Source of the DNA: JAJOKK01 sp965370555 | GTDB lineage: Bacteria; Bipolaricaulota; Bipolaricaulia; UBA7950; UBA9294 | Direction of reading: 5' to 3' | Length of the DNA: 64,000 nt | NCBI GenBank assembly: GCA_965370555.1 | Contig: CBDUVB010000006.1 | Span: 6,875 to 70,874 of the forward strand | Shown here: positions 32,608 to 41,313 of the stretch, one piece after another | How the letters are laid out: every line of letters starts with the position of its first letter | Numbering within the stretch: position 1 is the first letter of the stretch | Program-made: the position numbers and the translations under genes | Notes under the pieces: model-generated | Database searches by the model: none | What the model was told of the DNA's origin: nothing | The model's input: the letters and a program-made list of their open reading frames with translations, nothing else

Positions 32608-33534
32608 TTACCCCTTCACTCCGCCCGCGGTAAGCCCTTCCGTCAGAAACCGTTCTAGAGCGAGAAAGAGGATCACAACCGGTATCGTCATCACGGTCGA
32701 AGCAGCCATGACAACATGTGGACGAGGGGTAGGATCGTTAAAGATCATGCTGATCTTGATCGGCATGGTGAACATCACACGGCTGTTCAGGAATACGAGG
32801 GCGTACAGGAACTCGTTCCAGGCGATCATGAACGTGTAAATGGAGACGGAGACTAACGCAGGAATCGATAAGGGTAACGTGATCCGCCAAATGACGCCCG
32901 AACGGCTGCACCCATCGATCAGGCCAGCCTGCTCAATCTCGGCGGGGATCGTACGGAAGTAGTTGGCCAGCATGTACAGTGCCACGGGTAAGGTCTGTGC
33001 CAAGTACGTGATGATCAGTATGGGGAGGTTATCCTGAACACCGAACCCGAACCGCGCACCGATCCGGGCGATCATCGCAAAGAGGGGGATGATCAGTAAG
33101 ACCCCGGGGAAGAGATAAACGAGGAGAATACCGTTGAGCAGCAAGCTCTTCCCCCGGAAACGCAGCCTGGCGATGGCGTAGGCCCCTAGTGTTGATAGGA
33201 TAACCGCAACGATCGCCGTGGGAATCGCGACCTTTATGCTATTGACGATATTGGCGCCGAAGTTCCAAAAGTGAGGAGTGTTTGGATCGAACAACTCTTT
33301 GTAGGCATCCCAGCGCAGCACACTGGGAACGTAGACGGCTTCGCGGCTGCCAATCTCCGCGTAGGTCTTGAACGACGAGCTGACCATCCAATAGAAGGGG
33401 AACAGGATGCTGGTGAGGAAGAAGGTCAAGATCAACGCGAAGACAAAACGGGGCAAGGTGATCGACCGCGCCAGGCGATCGATCAAATTTAAGCGTTCGT
33501 TTTTCGATGATCTTGGGGAGCTATCGTGCATCAT
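32608..33534 (-). CDS. Sugar ABC transporter permease, MalG type
   Basis: The 308-residue inner-membrane protein has about six helices and the ABC permease EAA loop QAGLIDGCSRSGVIWRITLP, which contacts the ATPase. It starts at ATG 33534 with AAAGGAG six bases upstream. It is 11 bases behind the MalF-type gene. The family imports mono- or oligosaccharides (CUT1). No ATPase gene follows, so it must share an ATPase encoded elsewhere. Confidence 0.93.
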   Translation of the reverse strand: MMHDSSPRSSKNERLNLIDRLARSITLPRFVFALILTFFLTSILFPFYWMVSSSFKTYAEIGSREAVYVPSVLRWDAYKELFDPNTPHFWNFGANIVNSIKVAIPTAIVAVILSTLGAYAIARLRFRGKSLLLNGILLVYLFPGVLLIIPLFAMIARIGARFGFGVQDNLPILIITYLAQTLPVALYMLANYFRTIPAEIEQAGLIDGCSRSGVIWRITLPLSIPALVSVSIYTFMIAWNEFLYALVFLNSRVMFTMPIKISMIFNDPTPRPHVVMAASTVMTIPVVILFLALERFLTEGLTAGGVKG

Positions 33535-33545
33535 GGCTGACTCCT

Positions 33546-34493
33546 TTACCCTTTCTCTTGCATCACGGTGCGTGCATATACCAGCATGAAGGTCCCCAGG
33601 ATGACCAACAGAATCATGGCGTTGGCCGCTCCTTTGCCGAAGTTGAATGCCCTGAAGCTAAACTGATAAGTAAGCACCGGTAGGACGTTGGTGCCGAAGC
33701 CTCCCCCGGTTAGCAGGAATATGTCATCGAACTTATTGAAGGTCCAGATCAACCGAAGGAGAAAGACAGCACCCAGAACGTACCTCAATTCAGGCATGGT
33801 GATATTTCGAAACTTATCCCAGGCATTGGCACCATCAACGCCGGCCGCCTCGTACATGGTCTTATCGATCGCTTGAAGCCGAGCCAATATCATCAACATG
33901 GCGAACGGAAAATAGCGCCACGCAGTAAAAATGATCACCAATACCAGAGCGAGACCGCGTGTAGCGAGATACGCTCTCGGAGCATCGATCGCGCCTAACC
34001 GCATCAATAGATCGTTCAGCACACCAGACGGGCGTGGATCGAGGATCCAACGCCAGACGAACGCTACGCTGACGATCGGCGCGATATAGGGGAATAGGAA
34101 GATGGCACGCACCGTTCCCCGACCACGGAACGGTCGGTTGAGTAACAATGCGGCTATTAGACCGAGAAGCACGGTGACAAATGTTGAGACGAATGAATAT
34201 ACAATACTGGTGACCGCTGCTCCCCATACACGTAAGTTTTGATACTTGAACGCAAAATCGTTGACTACATGGCGATAGTTATCCCAACCCACGAATGGCG
34301 CATGGAAAACGTCGTTCAGGTTTCGCAGGGTAACGTCGTGAAAGCTGATCCAGACACTGAAAATAGCGGGAAAGAGAACCAATCCAAAGACAATTAAAGC
34401 CGTGGGGGAGATTAACATCCAGGCGAGGTGCGATTCCTGAGCCTGAAGAGAGTTCCATCGACCTGTCGCAGGCAATAACCCCTTCACAGCCAT
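33546..34493 (-). CDS. Sugar ABC transporter permease, MalF type
   Basis: The 315-residue inner-membrane protein has six or so helices and the EAA loop EAAGVDGANAWDKFRNITMP. ATG 34493 is nine bases after GGGAGG; TTG 34502 has no spacing. It pairs with the MalG-type permease at 32608 to form the membrane channel of a CUT1 importer. A strong hairpin lies between it and the upstream binding-protein gene. Confidence 0.93.
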   Translation of the reverse strand: MAVKGLLPATGRWNSLQAQESHLAWMLISPTALIVFGLVLFPAIFSVWISFHDVTLRNLNDVFHAPFVGWDNYRHVVNDFAFKYQNLRVWGAAVTSIVYSFVSTFVTVLLGLIAALLLNRPFRGRGTVRAIFLFPYIAPIVSVAFVWRWILDPRPSGVLNDLLMRLGAIDAPRAYLATRGLALVLVIIFTAWRYFPFAMLMILARLQAIDKTMYEAAGVDGANAWDKFRNITMPELRYVLGAVFLLRLIWTFNKFDDIFLLTGGGFGTNVLPVLTYQFSFRAFNFGKGAANAMILLVILGTFMLVYARTVMQEKG

Positions 34494-34569
34494 GAAATTC
34501 AACCTCCCAATCTATCAGCGGGGGAGACTTTTACGGTGAGAAATCGACCCCAAAGGTAGAGAGTTAAAT

Positions 34570-34596
34570 GGGGACGCGACGGTACGCCGCGTCCCC
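34570..34596 (-). other. Hairpin between binding-protein and permease genes
   Basis: GGGGACGCG (34570-34578) and CGCGTCCCC (34588-34596) form a perfect 9-bp stem between the binding-protein stop and the MalF-type start. It probably attenuates read-through or protects the abundant upstream message from decay. Confidence 0.75.
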
Positions 34597-34616
34597 GACT
34601 CGTTAAGTATTGACTC

Positions 34617-35954
34617 CTACTGGCGTTCGGCCAGCATTGCCTCAACCTGCCCCTGCAGCCATGCAGCAGCGGTCTCAGGTGTCATGATCCCTTCCAGAGC
34701 GATGTTGCTGATGGCCTGTGAAATTAACAGCCGCCCTTCGATGTCGCCAATCACGGCTCGCTCCATCGGGTCGTAATCCGGTCGGAAGAGCCACCGCTGC
34801 ATCGTCTCGAAGCCGTTGGCGATCTGATCGAGCGTGTCACTCGAGTAGTAAGCGAAAAACGGGCTAAGCTCCTTCCAACCGTCCACCGCACTCGCCAGCA
34901 CGGGGATCTTCCCGAACGGGGCGAGGGACAGAACATCGATGTAGCCTTCGGTCAGGAAGTATTCGACGACCTTCTGTGCAGCGGGGTCGGCTCCCTTCAT
35001 GATCCCGAGGGTAACCAGCTGTCCGTACGTAGCAGAGCCGCCAGGCCCGACCATCTTCGGTGCAAAGCCTGTATTGAGCGCCAGGTCTTCTACGGCGATC
35101 TGGATCTGGCCGCCGCCCTCCATGCCAGAACCATCCACTAAGTCATCCATGATGTAGGTGCTGTAGATGAGCATCCCGGCCTGATCGAGTTCGTAGGCCT
35201 CACGCGCCCCACGCCAATATTGCGGTCCAGGAACGGCAGCACTCTGTAGGTCGGTGTAGAATCGCAGAGCTGCGATCATCTCCGGCGTGTTCATGGTGAC
35301 GTTGCCATCCACGTCGAACGGCCAGGCATCGTTGGACATCGCAACCTGCTCGAAGACCTGATGCGGGTAGTTCTGACCGGGATCCGTACCGAGGGTCAGA
35401 GCGTAGAGCAAGTTCCCTGTTCCAGGAAGCACCTCAGCCGCAGCATTGATGTCGGCCCAGGAGACCGGCGGAGTAAGGCCTGCTTCCTTAAACACATCGA
35501 CACGATACCAGATAGCCTGAACCCAGCCGTCGTAAGGAATCGCTGCATACTTGCCAGTCGCAGGGTTTATCACCATTGCCAATGGGCCGGCGCGGAAGTC
35601 GCTCTTCCCGACGCTGGCGATTGTAGCCTCAGCAGCGTCTTCATCCATTAACCCATCAGCGGCGAAAACCGCTACGCGCTCGATCCCCAAGCGAACGATA
35701 TCCGGCAGATTATTGGCGGCCATCGCAGTGGCGATCCGTTGGCTAACATCGGCCTCTTGAATCGGTATGATTTGCACTTCAATGCCCGGGTTCTCGGCCA
35801 TGAATTGCGCCGCGACAGCTTCGTAAACAGCAACACGATCAGGCTCGTTGTCCGTCGTCCAGAACTCCACCACCGTCTTATCAGCCGCGTAAACCGTAAC
35901 CAAGCCGACCAGCAGCAGACCAATAACTAGTAAACCTTTCACGCCTTTTTTCAT
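34617..35954 (-). CDS. Sugar ABC transporter substrate-binding protein
   Basis: The 445-residue protein begins MKKGVKGLLVIGLLLVGLVTVYA, a cleavable signal peptide without a lipobox, followed by a family-1 solute-binding domain (VVEFWTTDNEPDRVAVYEAV; IPYDGWVQAIWYRVDVFKEAG). AAGGAGG precedes the ATG. It is the first gene of an operon with two permeases and two glycosyltransferases and would capture the sugar outside the membrane. The ligand is unknown; cluster context suggests a saccharide related to solute metabolism. Confidence 0.93.
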   Translation of the reverse strand: MKKGVKGLLVIGLLLVGLVTVYAADKTVVEFWTTDNEPDRVAVYEAVAAQFMAENPGIEVQIIPIQEADVSQRIATAMAANNLPDIVRLGIERVAVFAADGLMDEDAAEATIASVGKSDFRAGPLAMVINPATGKYAAIPYDGWVQAIWYRVDVFKEAGLTPPVSWADINAAAEVLPGTGNLLYALTLGTDPGQNYPHQVFEQVAMSNDAWPFDVDGNVTMNTPEMIAALRFYTDLQSAAVPGPQYWRGAREAYELDQAGMLIYSTYIMDDLVDGSGMEGGGQIQIAVEDLALNTGFAPKMVGPGGSATYGQLVTLGIMKGADPAAQKVVEYFLTEGYIDVLSLAPFGKIPVLASAVDGWKELSPFFAYYSSDTLDQIANGFETMQRWLFRPDYDPMERAVIGDIEGRLLISQAISNIALEGIMTPETAAAWLQGQVEAMLAERQ

Positions 35955-36079
35955 CTTCTTTTCCTCCTTAAAGCAGAAATCCTTTTTGCCTTGCGAGCTA
36001 CTCCGTTCGGATACCTCGTTCTAAGTACCTGAATCGATCACCTCCGGGAAAAAAATGAGAGGTAGAATTTGTTATGCCA

Positions 36080-36108
36080 AATATAGCACGTCTCGCATAC
36101 TCTGTCAA
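36080..36108 (-). promoter_or_regulatory. Promoter of the minus-strand sugar importer operon
   Basis: On the minus strand a perfect TTGACA (36103-36108) and TATATT (36080-36085) have a 17-base spacer. It lies about 125 bases before the binding-protein start, leaving a leader of about 120 bases. The rest of the 236-base gap holds no ORF. Confidence 0.8.
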
Positions 36109-36190
36109 GAGGGGAGGAACGACGAATATCTTGCTGAAAGGTGTAGGAAGGAGGGTAAAGAACGCGTTCTAGACCTACTGCAGAGCCCTC

Positions 36191-37636
36191 TCAGTTTTCG
36201 TGAGGTATAACAGCCTGCAAAATCTCCCGCGTCTTCTCGACCGCTTCCTGGGGGAGAACCCGGCCGGAGATTGCGCTTTCCATCATCAGCTGGATCTGCT
36301 TGGAGACTCTCGCGTATTCCGGGATGCTCGATCGTGTACGCGCACTATGCAGAAATTGTGAGACCCGGCGAGAGAACCAACCTTGTTCCGTATCCAGGGT
36401 CTCCACTACGGAGACACGCGTCGGACTGCGACCGGTCTTTGTGCAGAATTCCCTCATTAAGGGAGGGCTTACCACCCGCTTCAGGATATCGAGTGCCAGT
36501 TTCGCGTCCTTTGATTGGCGGAAGATAACGTAAGCCATCCCTCCGGCGACCGTTGCTTGCGCCCCACCGGGACCGGCCGGAACAGGAATGCAACCGACTC
36601 TGTTTCGGAAGGTCTCATCGTCCCATCCAGATTCCTCCTGAATCAGCGGTTTCTCGTAGCTCCCACCAACGGCCAAGGCTGCATTACCTTTTGCGAAGAG
36701 GCGCGCCGGGCGATCCCACGCGTAGGAGACAACCTCGGGAGAGGCCACTCGGTACTTGTAAACGAGTGAGCTAAGAAATTCGAGCGCAATGACCGCTTGT
36801 TCACCCAGCGCCACTTTTCCATCCGAAAACAGGCATCCACCCGTCGACCAGAGAAATGGGAGAAGCTGATAGGTAGTCGTCTCCCCAGCTCGGCAACTGG
36901 CCACAAAGGTCAGGGGAAACTCGACGAAACGTTTGAAGTACTTTGCCGTCCGCACCAGATCGTCCCACGTCTGTGGCGGAGTCTGCCCCTCTCGTTCGAA
37001 CCAATCCTTCCGGTACCAGATCACCGAGACATTCGCCTCCGGCTGAATCCCATACAATGCCGGAGTCGACCGATCCACAAACGCCGGGAAGAGATCCGCT
37101 TTGAAGGTCTCCGTCCACTCGCGGTCAAGGATATCCAGTCTTTTCAGGAAGCGGAGGTCCGCAAACTCGCTCACCCACGCCCAGTCGATTAGGGCAATGT
37201 CAGGAGCCTCTCCTCGTCCTACTGCCGAGAGAATCTTCGCACGAAGTTGAGGGCGCCCAAGGGTTTCCACTTCTAGCCTAACTCTGGGGCTCTTTTGTTC
37301 ACTGTTGTAAATTGAAACGGCCTTGTTCAAGGATGGAAGCCACAGATCTTCCGTTACGATCACGCGTAGAGATAGCGCCGTCTCGCCACGATGGTGGTTG
37401 ACAAAAGTCCCACTCCCCTGTTGGCGGTAAAGAAAGCCCTCATTGACCAGCTCGGCTAGCGCCTGACGAACAGGGGCTCGGCTGATTTCAAACTGCTCGC
37501 ACAGCTCATACTCAGTCGGTATGCGATCACCTGACCTGAATTTTCCGTCTCCGATCTTCTCTTTGATGATCTCTTTTAACTGACGGTATATAGGCAGGGA
37601 GGCCTGTTTATCGATGCTGCGTTCTAAATCTCGCAT
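36191..37636 (-). CDS. GntR-family regulator fused to a solute-binding-protein domain
   Basis: The 481-residue protein begins with a GntR winged helix (about 1-75; LPIYRQLKEIIKEKIGDGKF, then YELCEQFEISRAPVRQALAE and QGSGTFV). The rest, from about residue 90, is a family-1 sugar-binding-protein fold (LPSLNKAVSIYNSEQKSPRV; YGIQPEANVSVIWYRKDWFE; GVIPVP-like GCIPVPAGPGG). There is no signal peptide or membrane helix, so the binding domain sits in the cytoplasm and probably senses a sugar directly. GGGGAGG lies seven bases before ATG 37636. It is upstream of and codirectional with the importer, which it may control. Confidence 0.92.
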   Translation of the reverse strand: MRDLERSIDKQASLPIYRQLKEIIKEKIGDGKFRSGDRIPTEYELCEQFEISRAPVRQALAELVNEGFLYRQQGSGTFVNHHRGETALSLRVIVTEDLWLPSLNKAVSIYNSEQKSPRVRLEVETLGRPQLRAKILSAVGRGEAPDIALIDWAWVSEFADLRFLKRLDILDREWTETFKADLFPAFVDRSTPALYGIQPEANVSVIWYRKDWFEREGQTPPQTWDDLVRTAKYFKRFVEFPLTFVASCRAGETTTYQLLPFLWSTGGCLFSDGKVALGEQAVIALEFLSSLVYKYRVASPEVVSYAWDRPARLFAKGNAALAVGGSYEKPLIQEESGWDDETFRNRVGCIPVPAGPGGAQATVAGGMAYVIFRQSKDAKLALDILKRVVSPPLMREFCTKTGRSPTRVSVVETLDTEQGWFSRRVSQFLHSARTRSSIPEYARVSKQIQLMMESAISGRVLPQEAVEKTREILQAVIPHEN

Positions 37637-37679
37637 AAGAATACCTCCCCTCAGAGCACCCGATCGACCCTCCGTAAGT

Positions 37680-37701
37680 TTTACCACACTATACAGGTAA
37701 A
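37680..37701. promoter_or_regulatory. Inverted repeat in the GntR-fusion promoter region
   Basis: TTTACC at 37680-37685 and GGTAAA at 37696-37701 form a perfect inverted repeat with a 10-base spacer, about 45 bases upstream of the regulator start. It could be an autoregulatory operator. I did not find the same site in the importer promoter. Confidence 0.5.
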
Positions 37702-37840
37702 GGCCAAGGAAAAACTGAAGCGAGCGGTCAGGTCTATATTGGTTGTTACGACGTCAAGGAATATCCTGTTGTAACGTCGGGGATCGTTCAGGTACCCTTA
37801 ACAGGGAGAAACCACGGAAAGATCTAACCAAAGGAGTACC

Positions 37841-38920
37841 ATGGAGAGAGGCTATTTTGGCGGAGTGGACGTCGGGGGAAGCAAGGTGAGGGTACTGATC
37901 GCCGATTACGCGGGGACGATCATCTCGCGTGATGAGAAACCACTCTGCCCCCAAGAGGGGCTCTTTAAGCAGTGGCGTGACGGGACCGCCTACTACGGGA
38001 TCGCGGCGCAGATAAAGCAGATGTTTGGCCAACTCCTTAATTCCGCAGATATCTCCGCCCTCACCGCGATCGGGATTGGTTCGGCAGGGCCGTTGCAGGA
38101 TGGAGCAGTCGTCAACTCCCCTAATACCAATCTCCCCCCGATTCCTGCGGGGCTTCCACGTGAGCCTATCTACCTTCCACTGACAGAGCCGCTTCAGGCC
38201 GCCTTTTCGACCTCGATTCAGCTAGAGAACGACTGCAACACCGCCGTTCTGGGCGAGGTCATCTACGGGGTGGGAAAGAAGGCCGTGGATAAGAGCTGTT
38301 TGCACCTGGTATACGTCACGCTGAGTACCGGGCTCGGGGCGGGGGTATGGACTGGCGGCCACCTCCTTCGCGGGAAGGACGGGAATGCGGCCGAGATCGG
38401 GCACATCCTCGTCAAAGAGGGAGGGCTCCGTTGCGGATGCGGAAACGATGGCTGTGCAGAGGCCTATTGCTCGGGAAACGGGATAGAGAGCAACGCCAGG
38501 GCCCAGTTGCTCGCGGAGAAGCTCCCCAAGAGGCTTCCCTTGATCGAACTGGCAACGAATGTGGCTACACGTGCTGGCCAGACAGTCGATAGAGAAGACC
38601 CCTCCTCGTTTCTACCATTCGTCAAGGCTCCTCTCATATTTCAGGCGGAGAAGATGGGAGACCCGATCGCGCACGCGGTAATCTGGGAGATGACTCACTA
38701 CGGTGGGATTGTCCTCGCCGCGATCGCCAACGCTTACGACCCTGACGTAATCACCCTCGGCGGAAGCATCGCAATCGCACATCCACACCTCGTCGAACCG
38801 ATGCACAAAGAGATGCTTCACCACTTAAACGTGGTCCCACCTACGGTACAGATAACCCCGTTGGGAAAAATGGCAGTGGAATACGGAGCGATCGCCTTAG
38901 CACAACACACGCTTGAGTGA
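37841..38920 (+). CDS. ROK-family sugar kinase
   Basis: The 359-residue cytosolic kinase has the ROK features: FGGVDVGGSKVRVLIAD phosphate loop, the sugar-binding LENDCNTAVLGE and GTGLGAGV segments, and the zinc motif CGCGNDGCAEAYCSG near residue 190. ROK kinases with these motifs usually phosphorylate glucose, but mannose or fructose are possible. AAGGAG precedes the ATG. It lies between the two sugar gene clusters and converges on pfkA, so it could start glycolysis of imported sugar. Confidence 0.88.
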   Translation: MERGYFGGVDVGGSKVRVLIADYAGTIISRDEKPLCPQEGLFKQWRDGTAYYGIAAQIKQMFGQLLNSADISALTAIGIGSAGPLQDGAVVNSPNTNLPPIPAGLPREPIYLPLTEPLQAAFSTSIQLENDCNTAVLGEVIYGVGKKAVDKSCLHLVYVTLSTGLGAGVWTGGHLLRGKDGNAAEIGHILVKEGGLRCGCGNDGCAEAYCSGNGIESNARAQLLAEKLPKRLPLIELATNVATRAGQTVDREDPSSFLPFVKAPLIFQAEKMGDPIAHAVIWEMTHYGGIVLAAIANAYDPDVITLGGSIAIAHPHLVEPMHKEMLHHLNVVPPTVQITPLGKMAVEYGAIALAQHTLE

Positions 38921-38921
38921 T

Positions 38922-39911
38922 CTAATTTGCTATCTCGCAGACGAGCCTGTAGATCTCTGGGTCAAAGTTTCCGCTCGGACGATCAATCTCTGCTAACGAG
39001 AGCGTGGCCACCTTCTGACCGATAAGAGCGGTCATCAGACCAACAGCCCCATCGGCAAGCAATCTCACAGCGGCATCTCCCAAACGTGAAGCGAGGATCC
39101 GATCGAACGCACTCGGTGATCCTCCACGCTGCAGGTGCCCAAGGATGGTCAACCGGGTCTCGATCCTCCCCGACTCCTCGAGGAAGACACTCAACGTGCG
39201 TCCGGCAGACATCCGCTCAATAGCGGGAGGAGGGTTGGGGGTGAACCCCTCCGCGACAACGATGATCGAATGGTGCTTTCCCTTGCGTAGTCCCTCTTCC
39301 ACCTGGGCCGCCACCTGCTCCAGGGAGAGCGGGACCTCAGGAACGAGGACCAGTTCCGCCCCACCGGCGAGGCCTCCCATCAGGGCAATGTAGCCCGAGC
39401 TTCGTCCCATTACCTCGACAACGAACGTCCGGTCGTGCGAGACCGCGGTATCGCGGATACGATCGAGGCTCTCCATCACCGTGTTCAACGCCGTATCGAC
39501 ACCGATCGCCATCGCTGTCCCGTAGATGTCGTTATCGATCGACGCCGGGATCCCCACCACAGAAACACCCTGTCCCTGCAGCCACTTCGCCCCCTTCAGC
39601 GAGCCGTTCCCCCCGATGACAACAAGGCCATCGAGAGACCACTCCTTGATAGTCGCGAGAGCCTTTCCTTGCCCCTCCTCTGTGAGGAAGACAGCCGAAC
39701 GGGCACTCCCGAGGAAGGTTCCCCCGCGCTCAATGATCCCACCGACGGCACGGTTGTCGAGGGGGAGGAGATCGCCTTCGATCAGTCCGGCGAACCCACG
39801 CCTGATCCCGACCATCTCCAGGCCGTGCCCTGTTCCACAACGAACCGCCGCACGAACGGCAGCGTTCATCCCGGGGGAGTCCCCCCCACTCGTAAGAATT
39901 CCTATGCGCAT
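38922..39911 (-). CDS. pfkA: 6-phosphofructokinase, PfkA family
   Basis: The 329-residue enzyme phosphorylates fructose 6-phosphate in glycolysis. Family motifs include the N-terminal GILTSGGDSPGMNAAVRAAV, IDNDIYGT and MGRSSGYIALMGGLAGGAE. The nucleotide/metal loop reads GGNGSLKGA: the Gly that favours ATP over PPi is kept (G103), but the usual Asp is Asn (N102). The gene ends one base beyond the convergent ROK kinase stop. The ribosome binding site is weak. Confidence 0.93.
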   Translation of the reverse strand: MRIGILTSGGDSPGMNAAVRAAVRCGTGHGLEMVGIRRGFAGLIEGDLLPLDNRAVGGIIERGGTFLGSARSAVFLTEEGQGKALATIKEWSLDGLVVIGGNGSLKGAKWLQGQGVSVVGIPASIDNDIYGTAMAIGVDTALNTVMESLDRIRDTAVSHDRTFVVEVMGRSSGYIALMGGLAGGAELVLVPEVPLSLEQVAAQVEEGLRKGKHHSIIVVAEGFTPNPPPAIERMSAGRTLSVFLEESGRIETRLTILGHLQRGGSPSAFDRILASRLGDAAVRLLADGAVGLMTALIGQKVATLSLAEIDRPSGNFDPEIYRLVCEIAN

Positions 39912-40011
39912 GATCCGTTAGCATACTCCAGAGGTAAGACTAAGGGCAAGCTCGCCTGTTAAGACAATATCGGATTAGAGGGAGGCTTTACATGAAAGAC
40001 TATGACGGGTC

Positions 40012-40063
40012 TTGACGCAAAGGGAAAGTTGTGGTAGACTTACTTCAAGGTCTTTTGCAAAAG
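40012..40063 (+). promoter_or_regulatory. Promoter and 12-bp palindrome before the ROK regulator
   Basis: TTGACG (40012-40017) and TAGACT (40035-40040) have a 17-base spacer. The perfect palindrome CTTTTGCAAAAG at 40052-40063 lies just downstream, near the expected transcription start, and looks like an operator, perhaps for the regulator itself. Confidence 0.68.
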
Positions 40064-40105
40064 TTTATAGCAAAAAGCAACCAACTCCTGGCAAAGAGAG
40101 GTTTT

Positions 40106-41230
40106 GTGTCCCAAGAGACGCTCAACACACAAAGGGTGAAGGAGGCGAACGTCATGCGGGTCTTCCTCGCACTGAAAGAGGATTCCCCGTCGACGAAGAA
40201 CGACCTTTGTACCAACCTGAACCTCAGCCGCCCCACTGTCGATGGGGCGATCGCTTCTCTCCTCTCCCTTGATCTTATCACTCGCGATGGCCATGGCCCT
40301 TCGGAAGGGGGGCGGCGTGCTGTTCTCTACAAGTTCAACGGGAAGACACGCTACGCCATTGGCGGCGACCTCGAGCTGCCAGAGTTCAATCTCATCCTGT
40401 GCGGACTCGATGGGATACCGATCCTATCGAGGGGGTTCACCGTTCCGCAAGAATGTCTCACTGATCCGGAAAAGACCATCGCCTTCGTCGATGCAAGCAT
40501 AAGAGTAATGATAGAAGAGGCAGGGGAAACGCTCGCTCGGACCATCGGGATCGGCTTAGGCGTTCCCGCATTCCTAAAAGGAGACACGATCACGATCTCC
40601 GGCCGCACCCTCCCCCGGTGGAAAGAGGTACCAGTAAAGTCAGTCTTAGAAAGACGGCTGAAGATTCCGGTATACGTGGATAATGACGTCAATTTCATGG
40701 CCCTATCCGAGAACCACTCGATGGGTTATCAGGATAAGGTGATGAGCTACATTGCCTTACGAAGAGGGCTGAAGAATGATATCCGCATGGGGGGGAGCAC
40801 CCTCCTTCGAGGGAAGGTATTTCACGGGGGGAGTGGGAACGCTTCTTCCTTACAGCATGCCTACGTGAAAGTGGATAATTTGGAGAAACGACAAAAGGAG
40901 GCGGCAATATCCGTGAAGGCCGCCGATGAACTCGCCGTCCTCATTGCCTCCCGCCTCATCGACCCCATTAAACAGACGGTAAGGCTCTTCGATCCGAACC
41001 GACTCGTGATCAACGCAAAAATCCTTCAAACGGCAGAAGAAGCATTCATCGAACGGATAACGACTCAACTCAATGAAGAACTTAGTAGCGAATTCAATTG
41101 GGAAATCAAGGTGCGTAAAGCACAGGATCAACCCTTTAGTTGTGCAAAAGGAGGCGCGTTATTCGTCTTACAGAAACTCTTCAACCGCCCAAGTAAGTTG
41201 ATAAAGGAGTTAGCCGCCTCTCCATCTTGA
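40106..41230 (+). CDS. ROK-family (NagC/XylR-like) transcriptional regulator
   Basis: I chose GTG 40106 because GAGAGG lies just upstream and a promoter covers the earlier GTG at 40031; the protein then starts a few residues before the conserved TQRVKEAN segment. The 374 residues comprise a winged helix (about 10-65; LNLSRPTVDGAIASLLSLDLI) and a ROK ligand-binding domain. The ROK zinc cysteine cluster is not evident, unlike in sugar kinases. It heads the trehalose/alpha-glucoside cluster and probably represses it in the absence of sugar. Confidence 0.85.
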   Translation: MSQETLNTQRVKEANVMRVFLALKEDSPSTKNDLCTNLNLSRPTVDGAIASLLSLDLITRDGHGPSEGGRRAVLYKFNGKTRYAIGGDLELPEFNLILCGLDGIPILSRGFTVPQECLTDPEKTIAFVDASIRVMIEEAGETLARTIGIGLGVPAFLKGDTITISGRTLPRWKEVPVKSVLERRLKIPVYVDNDVNFMALSENHSMGYQDKVMSYIALRRGLKNDIRMGGSTLLRGKVFHGGSGNASSLQHAYVKVDNLEKRQKEAAISVKAADELAVLIASRLIDPIKQTVRLFDPNRLVINAKILQTAEEAFIERITTQLNEELSSEFNWEIKVRKAQDQPFSCAKGGALFVLQKLFNRPSKLIKELAASPS

Positions 41231-41313
41231 TATACCAAGGAGGTGATAGTAGCAGAGTGATAATCTTTTTCGGGCTAGAAGTGGCGTCAAGAACAGTATA
41301 AGGAGGCTTAGAG

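Noticed and set aside
40031..40105. GTG 40031 as the ROK regulator start
   Set aside because: It lies inside the predicted -10 region, whereas GTG 40106 follows a ribosome binding site and starts next to conserved sequence.
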